This document shows positions 8,109-17,449 of a stretch of DNA of 64,000 bases, piece after piece. Source of the stretch: Candidatus Thiodiazotropha sp. (ex Monitilora ramsayi) (GTDB taxonomy: Bacteria > Pseudomonadota > Gammaproteobacteria > Chromatiales > Chromatiaceae); assembly GCA_025655575.1 (NCBI GenBank), contig JAHXIP010000005.1, positions 162,343 to 226,342 of the forward strand, given 5' to 3'. The notes under the pieces are model-generated. The model was not told where the DNA came from. It worked only from the letters and a program-made list of their open reading frames with translations, and did not search any database. The stretch's first letter is position 1. Every line of letters begins with the position of its first letter. The position numbers and the translations under genes were made by a program.

Positions 8109-9032
8109 TCACTGGTTGGCGGGACTGACCGCTATCTGTCTTTGTGCGGGAATTTTTCTCAATGACCAGTGCTCAATGGCCCAAGCCCAGAACTCGCTTA
8201 GGTTGACAGGTTTTTCTGCAGGCGATGGCTGACCAAGGAACGCCAGGGCCTGTAGCAGGCTCTCTATGGGTTGCCTGGAATCCACGGGTGCATCCTGGTA
8301 CTGCTTGCTGAGTTTGCGGCCCTGGGAATCGACGGCCAAGGGAAGATGAGCGTAGTGGGGTTTTGGCAACCTCAAGAGTTGTTGAAGGTAACACTGTCGG
8401 GGAGTCGACATCAGCAGGTCTGCACCCCGTACAACCTGATTGATACCCTGCCAGGCATCGTCCACCACCACGGCCAGCTGATAGGCATGAAAGCCATCGC
8501 TGCGGCGTATGATGAAATCACCGAGTTCCTTGCCGGGATTCAGACAGATATTGCCCTGGACTTGGTCTGTACAGATGATCTCCTTGTGTTGCGTCAGAAG
8601 CCGGATGCTGTGGGAATCTCTGGTTTTCGCTTGGCCGTTGCGGCATGTACCAGGGTAGATCGGGCCTTCCTCACCCATTTGCGCAATCTGGGCAATCTCC
8701 TTGCGGCTGCAACCGCATCGGTAGGCGAGACCTTTTTGGATCAGGCTTTCTAGTGCCGCCTCATAGGCCTCGGTACGCTGAGACTGATACATGACAGGGC
8801 CGTCCCAGGTGAATCCGAAGTCATCGAGGGTCTGCAGAATCTGATCCGCGGCACCCTTGATTTCACGGGTACGATCGAGATCCTCCATGCGCAGTAGCCA
8901 CGCTCCCCGATGGTTGCGGGCATCGAGGTAGCTGCCCACTGCGGCAACTAGGGAGCCGAAGTGGAGTGGTCCGGTAGGGGAGGGAGCGAAACGACCCCGA
9001 TAGGCTGTTACCATGCCGTTGCTTTCGCTCAT
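8109..9032 (-). CDS. gluQ: glutamyl-Q tRNA(Asp) synthetase
   Basis: GluQ-RS activates glutamate and attaches it to queuosine in the anticodon of tRNA(Asp). The protein is a truncated glutamyl-tRNA synthetase catalytic domain with the HIGH-like motif in 'APSPTGPLHFGSL', the 'RMEDLDRTR' motif, a zinc cluster including 'YRCGCSRKEI' and 'YPGTCRNG', and the KMSKS-like 'GRKLSKQ'. It lacks the C-terminal anticodon-binding domain, as expected. The ATG at 9032 is chosen; a TTG four codons upstream lies against the terminator, and a second in-frame ATG at 9014 is possible. It follows dksA, the same dksA-gluQ order as in E. coli and other gammaproteobacteria, with a terminator between them. Confidence 0.93.
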   Translation of the reverse strand: MSESNGMVTAYRGRFAPSPTGPLHFGSLVAAVGSYLDARNHRGAWLLRMEDLDRTREIKGAADQILQTLDDFGFTWDGPVMYQSQRTEAYEAALESLIQKGLAYRCGCSRKEIAQIAQMGEEGPIYPGTCRNGQAKTRDSHSIRLLTQHKEIICTDQVQGNICLNPGKELGDFIIRRSDGFHAYQLAVVVDDAWQGINQVVRGADLLMSTPRQCYLQQLLRLPKPHYAHLPLAVDSQGRKLSKQYQDAPVDSRQPIESLLQALAFLGQPSPAEKPVNLSEFWAWAIEHWSLRKIPAQRQIAVSPANQ

Positions 9033-9042
9033 GCCGAAACGC

Positions 9043-9068
9043 AAAAAACCGGCGCAAGCCGGTTTTTG
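9043..9068 (-). terminator. rho-independent terminator between dksA and gluQ
   Basis: A 10-bp perfect stem (AAAAACCGGC / GCCGGTTTTT) with a 4-nt loop is followed by a T-run on the minus strand. It lies 21 bp after the dksA stop and directly before the gluQ start, so gluQ expression would depend on read-through. The A/T symmetry makes it potentially bidirectional. Confidence 0.85.
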
Positions 9069-9089
9069 TTGCGAAGGTGTCGGCCGGAA

Positions 9090-9533
9090 TCAGCCCATCT
9101 GCTTTTCGCGGATCTCATCCAGGGTCTTGCAGTCGATGCAGAGCGAAGCCGTTGGGCGCGCTTCCAGGCGGCGGATGCCGATCTCCACTCCGCAGGAGTC
9201 ACAAAAGCCATAATCGCGGCTGTCGATCTTTTCCAGTGTCGAGTCGATCTTTTTGATCAGTTTACGTTCCCGATCACGAGTGCGAAGCTCAAGGCTGAAC
9301 TCGGATTCCTGGGTGGCGCGATCATTCGGATCAGGGAAGTTCGCGGCCTCATCCTGCATATGGTGGACGGTACGGTCGACTTCCTCCATGAGATTGGCTT
9401 TCCAGGCCTGCAGGATGGCACGGAAGTGGTCCTCCTGCTTCTCATTCATGTACTCTTCGCCCTTCTTGGGCTTATAGGGCTCGATGCCGAAGGCTGCCGA
9501 ACCCTGCTGTGCTTTGGCTTTCTTTTGGGCCAT
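9090..9533 (-). CDS. dksA: RNA polymerase-binding transcription factor DksA
   Basis: DksA binds the RNA polymerase secondary channel and, with ppGpp, represses rRNA promoters and activates amino-acid promoters. The 147-residue protein has the coiled-coil with the tip '[10 protein letters not shown]' (the two acidic tip residues are present) and the four-cysteine zinc finger 'FCDSCG' and 'CIDCKTL' near the C-terminus, so it is a classical zinc-containing DksA rather than the cysteine-free paralogue. The N-terminus is lysine-rich with extra residues before '[12 protein letters not shown]'. It starts the dksA-gluQ transcription unit. Confidence 0.96.
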   Translation of the reverse strand: MAQKKAKAQQGSAAFGIEPYKPKKGEEYMNEKQEDHFRAILQAWKANLMEEVDRTVHHMQDEAANFPDPNDRATQESEFSLELRTRDRERKLIKKIDSTLEKIDSRDYGFCDSCGVEIGIRRLEARPTASLCIDCKTLDEIREKQMG

Positions 9534-9780
9534 TCAAGATACCTCTTCAGTGAAGGCGCCTATCTATACCAGAAAGGGGAGAGCGAAACAACAGATGAGG
9601 ACCCTCACTGCCAACTGCTTTCCCATACAGAATCATGGACTAAATCGGCTGATTTTAAAGGTTGAAATCCCTGTCCCGATTGATCTACAGGGGTTTACTC
9701 GCCCTGTTTATCGGCGGGAGGGATGAAAGCTGAATAGCCTTTGGTTAAGCTGGCACAAAATAACGACTTTGGAAGGAAAT

Positions 9781-10554
9781 ATGACGCAATTATCAGCATT
9801 GATCTTTGATGTGGACGGCACCCTGGCAGATACCGAGCGGGATGGTCACCGGGTCGCCTTCAATCGGGCGTTTACCGATGCCGGACTCGATTGGGACTGG
9901 TCGGTGGAACGCTACGGGAAGTTGTTGGCGGTCACCGGAGGGAAGGAGCGGATCCGCCACTATCTCGATCACTATAATCAGAATTTTCAGCGACCAGACG
10001 ATCTGGATGGTTTCATTGCCGGATTGCATGCCAGTAAGACGGAACACTACACCCGTATGCTCTCCGAGGGGCTAATTCCCATGCGAAATGGAGTGAAACG
10101 ACTGCTTCAGGAAGCCAGGGATGCAGGACTGCGTCTGGCCATTGCCACCACGACCACGCCAGCCAATGTCAGCGCGCTCCTGCAGCATAGTCTGGCGCCT
10201 GATGCGGAATCCTGGTTTGAGGTCATCGCTGCCGGGGATATCGTTCCGGCCAAGAAGCCTGCGCCGGATATCTATCAGTGGGCAATGCAACAGATGGCGC
10301 TGTCCCCTGAAAACTGCCTCGCCATCGAAGACTCTCATAATGGGGTGCAGTCGGCATTGCGAGCGGATATCCATTCAATTCTGGTAACCACCAACGGTTA
10401 CACAGTGAATGATGATTTCAATGGCGCAACGCTGGTTGTGGATCAGATGGGAGAGCCGGATGAATCATTTCAGTTGCAGTCGGGGCAGGCCAACGGCTTC
10501 AACTTCGTCAATCTTTCTCTGCTGAGGGATCTGCATGGGAGTATCCAGGCGTGA
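9781..10554 (+). CDS. cbbY: HAD-superfamily sugar-phosphate phosphatase, CbbY-like
   Basis: The protein is a HAD subfamily IA hydrolase with nucleophile motif DVDGTLADTE (Asp10, Asp12), a helical cap, 'IATTTT' (motif II), the lysine motif 'PAKKPAPDIY' and 'AIEDSHNG' (motif IV). This pattern and length match CbbY, which removes the Rubisco inhibitor xylulose-1,5-bisphosphate in autotrophs. The CbbY name fits the proposed autotrophic lifestyle, but a general beta-phosphoglucomutase-like phosphatase cannot be excluded. ATG at 9781 with GGAAGG nearby is preferred over a TTG four codons upstream. The stop overlaps the next start by 4 bp, so the aminotransferase gene is translationally coupled. Confidence 0.85.
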   Translation: MTQLSALIFDVDGTLADTERDGHRVAFNRAFTDAGLDWDWSVERYGKLLAVTGGKERIRHYLDHYNQNFQRPDDLDGFIAGLHASKTEHYTRMLSEGLIPMRNGVKRLLQEARDAGLRLAIATTTTPANVSALLQHSLAPDAESWFEVIAAGDIVPAKKPAPDIYQWAMQQMALSPENCLAIEDSHNGVQSALRADIHSILVTTNGYTVNDDFNGATLVVDQMGEPDESFQLQSGQANGFNFVNLSLLRDLHGSIQA

Positions 10555-11717
10555 GTCATGTCGCCAAGCGGATGCAGCGTATCGCACCTTTTTACGTGAT
10601 GGATCTGCTGGCGCAGGCGAGAAAACTGGAGGCGGAGGGGCGTTCCATTATCCACATGGAGATCGGCGAGCCTGATTTCGATACGCCGGCACCGATTATT
10701 GCTGCAGGACAGCGGGCTCTGGCATCCGGCCAGACTCACTATACGCCGGCCAGAGGGCTTCCGGCGCTTCGCCAGTCAATTGCCGGTTTTTACCGAGAAC
10801 GCTACGGAACACCCATAGATCCTGATCGAATCATTGTAACGCCGGGTGCTTCCGGGGCCTTGCAACTGGTGTTGAGTGTACTGGTTAACCCTGGAGAATC
10901 GGTCTTGATGGCCGATCCCGGTTATCCGTGCAATCGCCATTTTGTTGAACTGGTAGAAGGCAAGCCTGTATCGATACCTGTCGGTCCTGAGACGGGCTAT
11001 CAGTTGACGGCAGAGATGGTGGAGGCCGCTTGGCGGGAGGATACCAAGGCAGTCTTGATCGCCTCACCTTCCAATCCTACCGGTACACTGGTCTCCGATG
11101 GGGAGATGCAGCGTCTACACGATACCGTGCAACGCCTAGGTGGTGTGCTTATTGTAGATGAGATCTACCAGGGGCTGGTCTATGGCCAGGCAGGGGGCAC
11201 CACGCTGCGCTTTGCTGATGATCTATTTGTGGTCAACAGCTTCTCAAAATTTTTTGGTATGACCGGCTGGCGGCTTGGCTGGCTGGTGGCGCCGCAGAAT
11301 TTCATCGATCCGCTGGATCGCTTGGCACAGAACATCTTTCTCTCCGCACCCACGCTCTCGCAGTTCGCGGCATTGAGTGCCTTTACGCCAGAGGTGATGG
11401 AGATTCTTGAACAACGCAGGCAGGCCTTCGAGGCGCGACGTGATTTTTTATTGCCGGCCCTGCGTGATTTGGGATTCTCCATACCCGTGACACCGCAGGG
11501 AGCCTTCTATCTCTATGCGGGATGCGAAAATATGTGTGATGACAGCCATGCCCTGGCAAAAGAGCTGCTGGAGCAGGCTGGCGTGGCGGTGACGCCAGGC
11601 CTGGACTTTGGCGCTCACCGGCCCGAGGCCCATTTGCGATTTGCCTATACCACCGACTTGGAAAAGCTTTCGGAGGGCGTGGAGCGCATTCGGCGTTTCA
11701 TCTCCATGTCAGGATAG
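10551..11717 (+). CDS. PLP-dependent class I/II aminotransferase
   Basis: This fold-type I aminotransferase has the N-terminal 'IHMEIGEPDFDTPAPI' stretch, the 'SPSNPTGTL' motif, 'IVDEIYQGLVY', the PLP lysine at about residue 233 in 'NSFSKFFGMTGWRLGW', and 'LRFAYTTD' with the carboxylate-binding arginine. The family transfers amino groups between amino acids and 2-oxo acids; related proteins are annotated as aspartate or alanine/valine aminotransferases, and the substrate is not decidable here. The start is GTG, overlapping the cbbY stop (GTGA). Length 388 residues is typical. Confidence 0.92.
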   Translation: MSHVAKRMQRIAPFYVMDLLAQARKLEAEGRSIIHMEIGEPDFDTPAPIIAAGQRALASGQTHYTPARGLPALRQSIAGFYRERYGTPIDPDRIIVTPGASGALQLVLSVLVNPGESVLMADPGYPCNRHFVELVEGKPVSIPVGPETGYQLTAEMVEAAWREDTKAVLIASPSNPTGTLVSDGEMQRLHDTVQRLGGVLIVDEIYQGLVYGQAGGTTLRFADDLFVVNSFSKFFGMTGWRLGWLVAPQNFIDPLDRLAQNIFLSAPTLSQFAALSAFTPEVMEILEQRRQAFEARRDFLLPALRDLGFSIPVTPQGAFYLYAGCENMCDDSHALAKELLEQAGVAVTPGLDFGAHRPEAHLRFAYTTDLEKLSEGVERIRRFISMSG

Positions 11718-11790
11718 GTCTGGAGATTCTGAGGTTAAGCATCGGCGTGGCAGTGTCGCACCAACGCTTATCTGATAAATGCAGGTCTGG

Positions 11791-12531
11791 CTAATCCGCC
11801 ATATCCTTTAACCGCTCCCGCCAGAACACGGTGGCGCCTGCCACAGCTGCCGGCATGGCGAGAAAATTGAGCAACGGCACCATCATCATCAGCGTCAGAC
11901 TACCGCCGAAGGCAAGGGCCGTGAGGCGGGATTTTTTGAGGCGCTGATGTTGTGCCTTGAATGTCAGCTTATGGTTGGCCATCGGGAAGTCACCATACTC
12001 CAGGGCCAGGAACCAGGCACTGAAGGCGATCCAGAGGAAGGGTGCAATCAGGTTGATCCCCGGGATGACAAAGAGAATCAATAGGGGAATGGCGCGCAAC
12101 AAAAAGTAACTCATCTTACGCAGCTCGGAGAGAAGAGCGGGCATGATATCCTTCATTGCCTGTTTGATCCCGTTAGGTTGCTGCGGTAAATCCCCCCCGA
12201 GATAGCGCTCGACTTTTTCCGCCAGCAGACCATTGAAAGGGGCTGCGATGAGATTGGCGATAACAGTAAAGGTGTAGAAAATGATCAGTACCAGTGCGAT
12301 GGCAAATAGAGGCCATAGCAGCCAGCGCAGCCAGGAGAGCCAACTCTCGTCTGAAGGCAGGAAGCGATCCATCAGCCCCTCGAACTGATCGAGTCCGAGC
12401 CAGACCAGCAGGCTGAAGACGACGATATTCACAGTCAACGGAATCAGCACAAAGGGCCGCAGTCCCGGTTTTGTGATCAGGCTCAGGCCGCGAATCAGGT
12501 AGCCGGCCCCGTCGAGGGGAGTGTTTGCCAT
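11791..12531 (-). CDS. cysZ: sulfate transporter CysZ
   Basis: CysZ is an inner-membrane sulfate uptake protein that feeds cysteine synthesis. The protein begins GAGYLIRGLSLITKPGLRPF, typical of the family, and has four long hydrophobic segments plus the 'NLIAAPFNGLLAEKVE' motif and the 'EYGDFPMANHKL' stretch. The ATG at 12531 is preferred over a TTG six codons upstream. The length of 246 residues is standard. The gene converges with the aminotransferase gene and is divergent from the exporter gene. In a sulfur oxidiser it may move sulfate either way, but that is speculation. Confidence 0.9.
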   Translation of the reverse strand: MANTPLDGAGYLIRGLSLITKPGLRPFVLIPLTVNIVVFSLLVWLGLDQFEGLMDRFLPSDESWLSWLRWLLWPLFAIALVLIIFYTFTVIANLIAAPFNGLLAEKVERYLGGDLPQQPNGIKQAMKDIMPALLSELRKMSYFLLRAIPLLILFVIPGINLIAPFLWIAFSAWFLALEYGDFPMANHKLTFKAQHQRLKKSRLTALAFGGSLTLMMMVPLLNFLAMPAAVAGATVFWRERLKDMAD

Positions 12532-12661
12532 GGCGAAATCCTTGCTCAAAAGTGCGGCATTTTAACAGACTTCATAGGTTGAGGATGGGGTGTGGTATAA
12601 CCCAACTTGAAGATTCCTGCTGGAGTGAGAGACCCTGACATAGAGGACTCGGAGGTGACGC

Positions 12662-13291
12662 TTGATCGGATTTGAGTCGATGACCGGGTTGTTTTTCACT
12701 GCAGTCATTCTTGCGCTGGTACCCGGACCGGACAATATCTTTGTCTTGACTCAGTCAGTGATATTGGGACGCTGGGCCGGTCTGATGGCTACCCTGGGTT
12801 TCTCTACAGGACTCATCTTCCACACCCTTGCCGTCACCCTCGGGGTGGCAGCCATCTTCCAGACATCTGAAGTGGCATTTACCTTGCTGAAGTTCTGTGG
12901 CGCGGCTTATCTTCTCTACTTGGCATGGCGTTTTTTACAACCCTCTGCAATCGCGGCTGGTCAGTCAGGGATGACCCGAGCAAGACCCTGGATGCTCTAT
13001 CGCCGGGGCGTTATCATGAACATTACCAATCCGAAGGTGTCGCTTTTTTTCCTGGCATTCCTGCCACAGTTCACCGATCCCCAGGCAGGTTCTGTGGTCT
13101 GGCAGATGATCGTCATCGGCCTGTTGTTTATCATCGCCACACTCCTGGTCTTTGGTGGATTGGCCCTGCTGGCAGGGGCGATCAGTCCCTGGCTGACCCA
13201 AAAGCCTGAGCGGATGCGAGTCATCAATCGGGTGGCTGCGCTGATTTTCGTGATGCTGGCGATCAGGCTTGTTTTGGCGCAACCGTTCTGA
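12662..13291 (+). CDS. LysE/RhtB family amino-acid exporter
   Basis: This 209-residue membrane protein has six hydrophobic segments and the family signature 'VPGPDNIFVLTQSVILGRWAGLMATLGFSTG' region near the N-terminus, followed by 'GAAYLLYLAWR' and 'NITNPKVSLFFLAFLPQF', all typical of RhtB/LeuE exporters of amino acids and their analogues. The TTG at 12662 is favoured because GGAGGT lies 5 nt before it; an ATG at 12680 is the alternative. The substrate is unknown. The gene is followed by nfo after 64 bp. Confidence 0.88.
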   Translation: MIGFESMTGLFFTAVILALVPGPDNIFVLTQSVILGRWAGLMATLGFSTGLIFHTLAVTLGVAAIFQTSEVAFTLLKFCGAAYLLYLAWRFLQPSAIAAGQSGMTRARPWMLYRRGVIMNITNPKVSLFFLAFLPQFTDPQAGSVVWQMIVIGLLFIIATLLVFGGLALLAGAISPWLTQKPERMRVINRVAALIFVMLAIRLVLAQPF

Positions 13292-13355
13292 GCGGGAAGG
13301 CCGCCGTTTTTTTTGGGTGGAGTCTTCCCGCCCCTTGATTTGGAAGTGATTTAAC

Positions 13356-14195
13356 ATGAAATATGTCGGTGCCCACGTCAGTGCTTCTGGTGGTGTTCAG
13401 AACGCGCCTCTCAATGCCCAAGCTATTGGCGCCAGGGCCTTTGCCCTATTCACCAAGAACCAGCGTCAGTGGCGCGCAAAACCCCTGTCCATGGAGGCCA
13501 TTGAGGCCTTCCGGGAAAATCTGCAAGCAGCAGATATCAATGCTCGTCATGTGCTGCCCCACGATAGCTATCTGATCAACCTGGGACACCCGGAGCCCGA
13601 AGGGCTGGAGAAATCCCGTAATGCCTTTCTCGAAGAGATGCAGCGTTGTGAGCAGCTGGGTCTGTCGCTGCTGAATTTCCATCCCGGCGCGACCTTGAGA
13701 AAGATTGACGAAACGGAGAGCCTGCAGTTGGTGGCTGATTCAATCAACTGGGTGCTGGAACAGACCAAGGGCGTTACGGCAGTGATCGAAAATACCGCCG
13801 GGCAGGGCAGTACGCTGGGCTACTGCTTCGAACACTTGGCGGAGATTATTGATGGTGTGGAGGATAAATCCCGTGTCGGGGTCTGTCTGGACACCTGTCA
13901 TACGTTCGTTTCCGGTTACGATCTGCGAACGGCGGAGGCGTGTGACGAGACCTTCTCACAGTTTGAGACTACGGTGGGTTTTGGTTATCTACGGGGCATG
14001 CATCTCAATGACAGTAAGCCTGATCTTGGCGCGAGGGTCGATCGCCATCACAGTCTCGGTCAGGGCAAACTGGGGTGGGAAGTCTTCCGATACATCATGC
14101 GGGATGATCGGTTCGATGATATCCCTATGGTGCTGGAGACCATTGATGAGATGCTTTGGGCGGGTGAGATTCAGGCACTCTATGGGTTTCAGTGA
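13356..14195 (+). CDS. nfo: deoxyribonuclease IV (endonuclease IV)
   Basis: Nfo is the zinc-dependent AP endonuclease of base excision repair. The TIM-barrel protein starts [14 protein letters not shown] and shows the metal-binding motifs '[11 protein letters not shown]', 'LNFHPGAT', 'VIENTAGQG', '[15 protein letters not shown]', '[22 protein letters not shown]' region and 'LETID', covering all nine zinc ligands of the family. The length of 279 residues matches E. coli Nfo (285). It may be co-transcribed with the upstream exporter gene. Confidence 0.96.
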   Translation: MKYVGAHVSASGGVQNAPLNAQAIGARAFALFTKNQRQWRAKPLSMEAIEAFRENLQAADINARHVLPHDSYLINLGHPEPEGLEKSRNAFLEEMQRCEQLGLSLLNFHPGATLRKIDETESLQLVADSINWVLEQTKGVTAVIENTAGQGSTLGYCFEHLAEIIDGVEDKSRVGVCLDTCHTFVSGYDLRTAEACDETFSQFETTVGFGYLRGMHLNDSKPDLGARVDRHHSLGQGKLGWEVFRYIMRDDRFDDIPMVLETIDEMLWAGEIQALYGFQ

Positions 14196-14296
14196 GTCAT
14201 CAGGTTAATTCCGTGAGTTGAGAATGCATATTGCCGAGAGGCCCTGCCTCAAATAGACTGTGACCGCGAATAAGGAACAACCTGTCGGTAAGTATC

Positions 14297-15103
14297 ATGT
14301 CTCTATTGGATGATCTCAAAAAGGAAGCGGACGAACTCAAAGCAGCTGAGGGTGCCGATGAAGCACAGACGCGGCTTGATACTTATTATCGTGAGAGGGT
14401 CAAGCCGGCCATGCTGGCAATTCTCCACTATCTCTCGGAGCTGACCGATCAGCTCAAGCTGGTTGATCCTGATGTGCGCCAGGATTATAGCCTGCCGGGA
14501 TTCGGTCTGGTCAAGGGGCTACATCAGGATGACTACGTGGTGAATGCCGACAGCACGGAGAACACCAAGACCATTCGGCTCCGCTTCAGTTGTAAGGATG
14601 AGCGGGAGAGAGAGTTCTCTGTCAAACCAAAGTCGGAAGCGGATGAGACCCGGGATTTTCTTGAATCTCAAACTATGCGTTATGCCGAATGGCCAATCAG
14701 AGACCCCCAACAAGGTGTGATCGGTCTTAACTTCCAATTGACCGTCAAGGTGGATGTTAACTTCATCTTCAAGGCGGACATGGAGCAGGGAGCCATCAAG
14801 TTGTTAATCTCCAACTTTCACGATTTCAAGGTGGAAAAGAGCGTGGTGCAACCCGAGCGGATTGATGAAGCCTGGCTGGATAATCTGGGGAACTACCTGT
14901 TGCGCCGGAGACGGAATCTCTATGAGTTGGAGATCGATGACGGCGACAAAGCAGCCATCCGTCAGCAGCTTGAGGCGGCTAAACGTCAACGTGAGGCCGA
15001 ACTTGAAGCGGCAATTCAGCGGGAACGTGAGGAACAGGAGGAGGCGAAACGTAATTCCTTGCTTGGAAAGCTGAAATCCTTCGCCAGACCTGGAGAGCAG
15101 TGA
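14297..15103 (+). CDS. conserved-type hypothetical protein with C-terminal coiled coil
   Basis: The 268-residue protein has an N-terminal helical part with 'YRERVKPAMLAILHYLSELTDQLKLVDPDV', a central mixed alpha/beta domain (about 60-200) and a charged coiled-coil tail rich in Glu, Arg and Gln (about 210-255). It has no signal peptide or membrane helix. No known domain is recognised. Codon use and length support a real gene. It stands alone downstream of nfo. Confidence 0.75.
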   Translation: MSLLDDLKKEADELKAAEGADEAQTRLDTYYRERVKPAMLAILHYLSELTDQLKLVDPDVRQDYSLPGFGLVKGLHQDDYVVNADSTENTKTIRLRFSCKDEREREFSVKPKSEADETRDFLESQTMRYAEWPIRDPQQGVIGLNFQLTVKVDVNFIFKADMEQGAIKLLISNFHDFKVEKSVVQPERIDEAWLDNLGNYLLRRRRNLYELEIDDGDKAAIRQQLEAAKRQREAELEAAIQREREEQEEAKRNSLLGKLKSFARPGEQ

Positions 15104-15196
15104 AATTTGTTCCAGTCCGATCCCTAACCTCCTGCATCACGACTGTTTTTTGGAACTTGTCGGGCCGGATAGTCGACCCTAAGAGGTAAATCCGGA

Positions 15197-15254
15197 ATTG
15201 CTTGACACTTTTTCAGGCACAACGGTGGCAATCAAATCAGTGTTGACAGGCCCT
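15197..15254 (+). repeat. decayed right end of the AGGGCCTG inverted-repeat element
   Basis: This stretch matches the right end of the element at 60395-60687: 'CTTTTTCAGGC', then 'GGCAATCAAATCAGTGTT' and 'GACAGGCCCTA', with several substitutions. The left half is absent. It is therefore a degenerate solo end of the same MITE family. Confidence 0.7.
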
Positions 15255-15369
15255 AGACAACTTCTCTCCATTCTAGGGTTTCAAGTACACTGACCCCTTG
15301 GTCCTGTTTTATTGGGGGGAAACTCAGTGTGAACCTCCCCCTTTTGATGCTAAGAGTCTTTATTGAGTC

Positions 15370-17061
15370 TCAGGAACCACCTGAGAGACGCCAATAGCCG
15401 CCTACCTGACTTGCTGGAATGTCCGGCCCGACACTGCCTTTACCCCAGTAGTGATCATTGTAGTTGGACAGATTACCGTTGCTGATAACCCCCATGGTCG
15501 CCCAGATAACCTGTGCAGGCTGATCATCAATTGACGCTTGAGCCCAGGCCTGGCGTACTGTCATTGGGTTGTTCCTCAGCATATAGTTGGCAAATATCCC
15601 TCCATGCTGCGAGCTGTGATAGGAGACAGTGTCGAAACTGTTGATTTGGTGAAGACGATCAAACGCAGATCCCCATCTTTCCCACCACCGATCGCCTCCT
15701 GATTCAGACGCCAGTACAAGACAAGTAAAGAGGCTGATCCACTCTACATTTCGATTTCCCCATAATGCATCGCTGTTTGATAAAAACGTATCATCATTCG
15801 AGCTACATCCGGAGAAACTGAACCCGCCTGGAGATCCATGCCCCTGCCAGTAGGCCATATCCACATCATCAACCCAATCCTGGTCATCGCCTGAAAAACT
15901 GGGGTCCTTCCAATCCTGTTCCCATGCGTTGGCATCCAGCCAGCTAAATTGAACCGCCACGCCATCCAAGATCATTCGGTCATTGAAGCTTGCGATATTC
16001 GTTGCAGTATGGGGCAACCCTGAACAGGGTCCTGTTCCCTCGCTACCAACATCCCTGCGATTAAATGCTGCGTGAGCATCACGAATAATACCGAGATTAA
16101 TATCGAAATCGAGCATCCCAAAAAGCTTGCTTCTGTATTTCTGCTCTGTCGGCTCAATCTGAGTCGGTTTAGCATCTACAGCGGCGGGTACAAAATAGAT
16201 CTGACTCGCCACACCTTCGGCATCCACTGCTTCGCATCGAATGCTCGGCGCTAGAATCTCGATTCGTTCTGACATTGGTGGAGCAAAATATGCGAGGCTA
16301 GGGGTGATATCCCGAGCAAGCGCTTTGTTGAACGTTGTTGTCCAGGTTGCGCAGCGGTTCCTGGCTTCATTCTCATCTACGACCAGAACCTTACCCGCCT
16401 CCTTTAGGCTTCTGAATGCATAACTCAGCTGGGTGACATTGCCGTCGCCCCCAAAAGCGGCTCGTATGTTAGCACCCGGGCCTTCGAGCGATACATCGTT
16501 CAATCTGAATTGCAGCGATACCGCTGTATCTATCGGCTGATCCGCAATGACCTTACCTTTGGATGAGACCGCCTCGAACCGGCTGTGACTGGTAAGCGGT
16601 ACAGCCCCAGACGGCAATAATCTAGTTTCACTTAGAGCACCGGAAAACTTAGCCGTAGCGCTTTTTACATCTAATACTTTAATTTTCTCTATGGCCTGAT
16701 AGTCGAAACCCTCATAGATAATCCCACCTTCATCCTCGCTGTCGCGGGGATACTCTGGTGCCTCCGCTTTCATAGGCAGCGATAGAAACGTATTGATATC
16801 GGAAAAATGGACGGCGCCATATTGATCCAGCTCTAGTGCTTTTATGTTAAGCGCTTTAGCTAACGCTTCTACCTGATCTTTGGATATTCCATGCTCGGTT
16901 ACCTTGTAGATCGGCAGTGCTTCAGGAAAATCACTTTGCGCTTTCACCACCTTAGTTGTACTTGCCGTGCTGATATCTCTTGCTTCGGCCTGGACTATAC
17001 CCATTGATGAAACAATGGGAACAAGTGCCGTCATCCCAATCCTTTTGAGTAACAAATTCAT
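15370..17061 (-). CDS. secreted DUF6345-like protein with caspase-like His/Cys motifs
   Basis: The 563-residue protein has a signal peptide (MNLLLKRIGMTALVPIVSSM..., cleavage near 'VQAEA'), an N-terminal region of about 300 residues without a recognised domain, and a C-terminal domain of about 220 residues resembling DUF6345. That domain contains 'MAYWQGHGSPGGFSF' (His408) and, after a hydrophobic strand, 'WISLFTCLVLAS' (Cys447). A His-Gly motif followed about 40 residues later by Cys after a beta strand is the layout of clan CD peptidases such as caspases and gingipains, so protease activity is an inference worth testing. The ATG at 17061 is chosen because GGAG lies 6 nt upstream. It stands alone. 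Confidence 0.8.
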   Translation of the reverse strand: MNLLLKRIGMTALVPIVSSMGIVQAEARDISTASTTKVVKAQSDFPEALPIYKVTEHGISKDQVEALAKALNIKALELDQYGAVHFSDINTFLSLPMKAEAPEYPRDSEDEGGIIYEGFDYQAIEKIKVLDVKSATAKFSGALSETRLLPSGAVPLTSHSRFEAVSSKGKVIADQPIDTAVSLQFRLNDVSLEGPGANIRAAFGGDGNVTQLSYAFRSLKEAGKVLVVDENEARNRCATWTTTFNKALARDITPSLAYFAPPMSERIEILAPSIRCEAVDAEGVASQIYFVPAAVDAKPTQIEPTEQKYRSKLFGMLDFDINLGIIRDAHAAFNRRDVGSEGTGPCSGLPHTATNIASFNDRMILDGVAVQFSWLDANAWEQDWKDPSFSGDDQDWVDDVDMAYWQGHGSPGGFSFSGCSSNDDTFLSNSDALWGNRNVEWISLFTCLVLASESGGDRWWERWGSAFDRLHQINSFDTVSYHSSQHGGIFANYMLRNNPMTVRQAWAQASIDDQPAQVIWATMGVISNGNLSNYNDHYWGKGSVGPDIPASQVGGYWRLSGGS

Positions 17062-17449
17062 GCTGATCTCCATGTAAATAAATGAACGTTGCGTCAAACT
17101 ATCCTGTCTGACGGTTACAATCATAAAGATCAACTCATACTGGTCAGTGTGTACTTTTTCGCCTCAGCGATGGTAATAATTCACAGCTTAGAGTGCAGAA
17201 AACCGCTAGAAAACTGGGACAGGTTTTATTTCAGTCGTGGTCGAAGGACCATCCACCAACAACAGGACACAGGGTGACGTAGGATCAAATGGAAGTAATT
17301 GGGGACAGACCACGGTTTACTAATCGTATACTCGGTAATTATTTCCAGCACCATCTGTAGTGAATGTTGGTTTCCGGTGTCAGTCTGTTTCAGCGGAAGC
17401 AGCAACCATATTCTGTCTTGTAAGGGGCAGTTGTTTCCAATAACCTCTA
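17062..17449. other. intergenic region with a REP-like fragment
   Basis: No gene is visible. The segment at about 17299-17320 (GGGGACAGACCACGGTTT) resembles sequences often seen beside REP-associated tyrosine transposase genes in gammaproteobacteria; no such transposase is present here. The rest holds the promoter of the divergent secreted protein. Confidence 0.4.
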
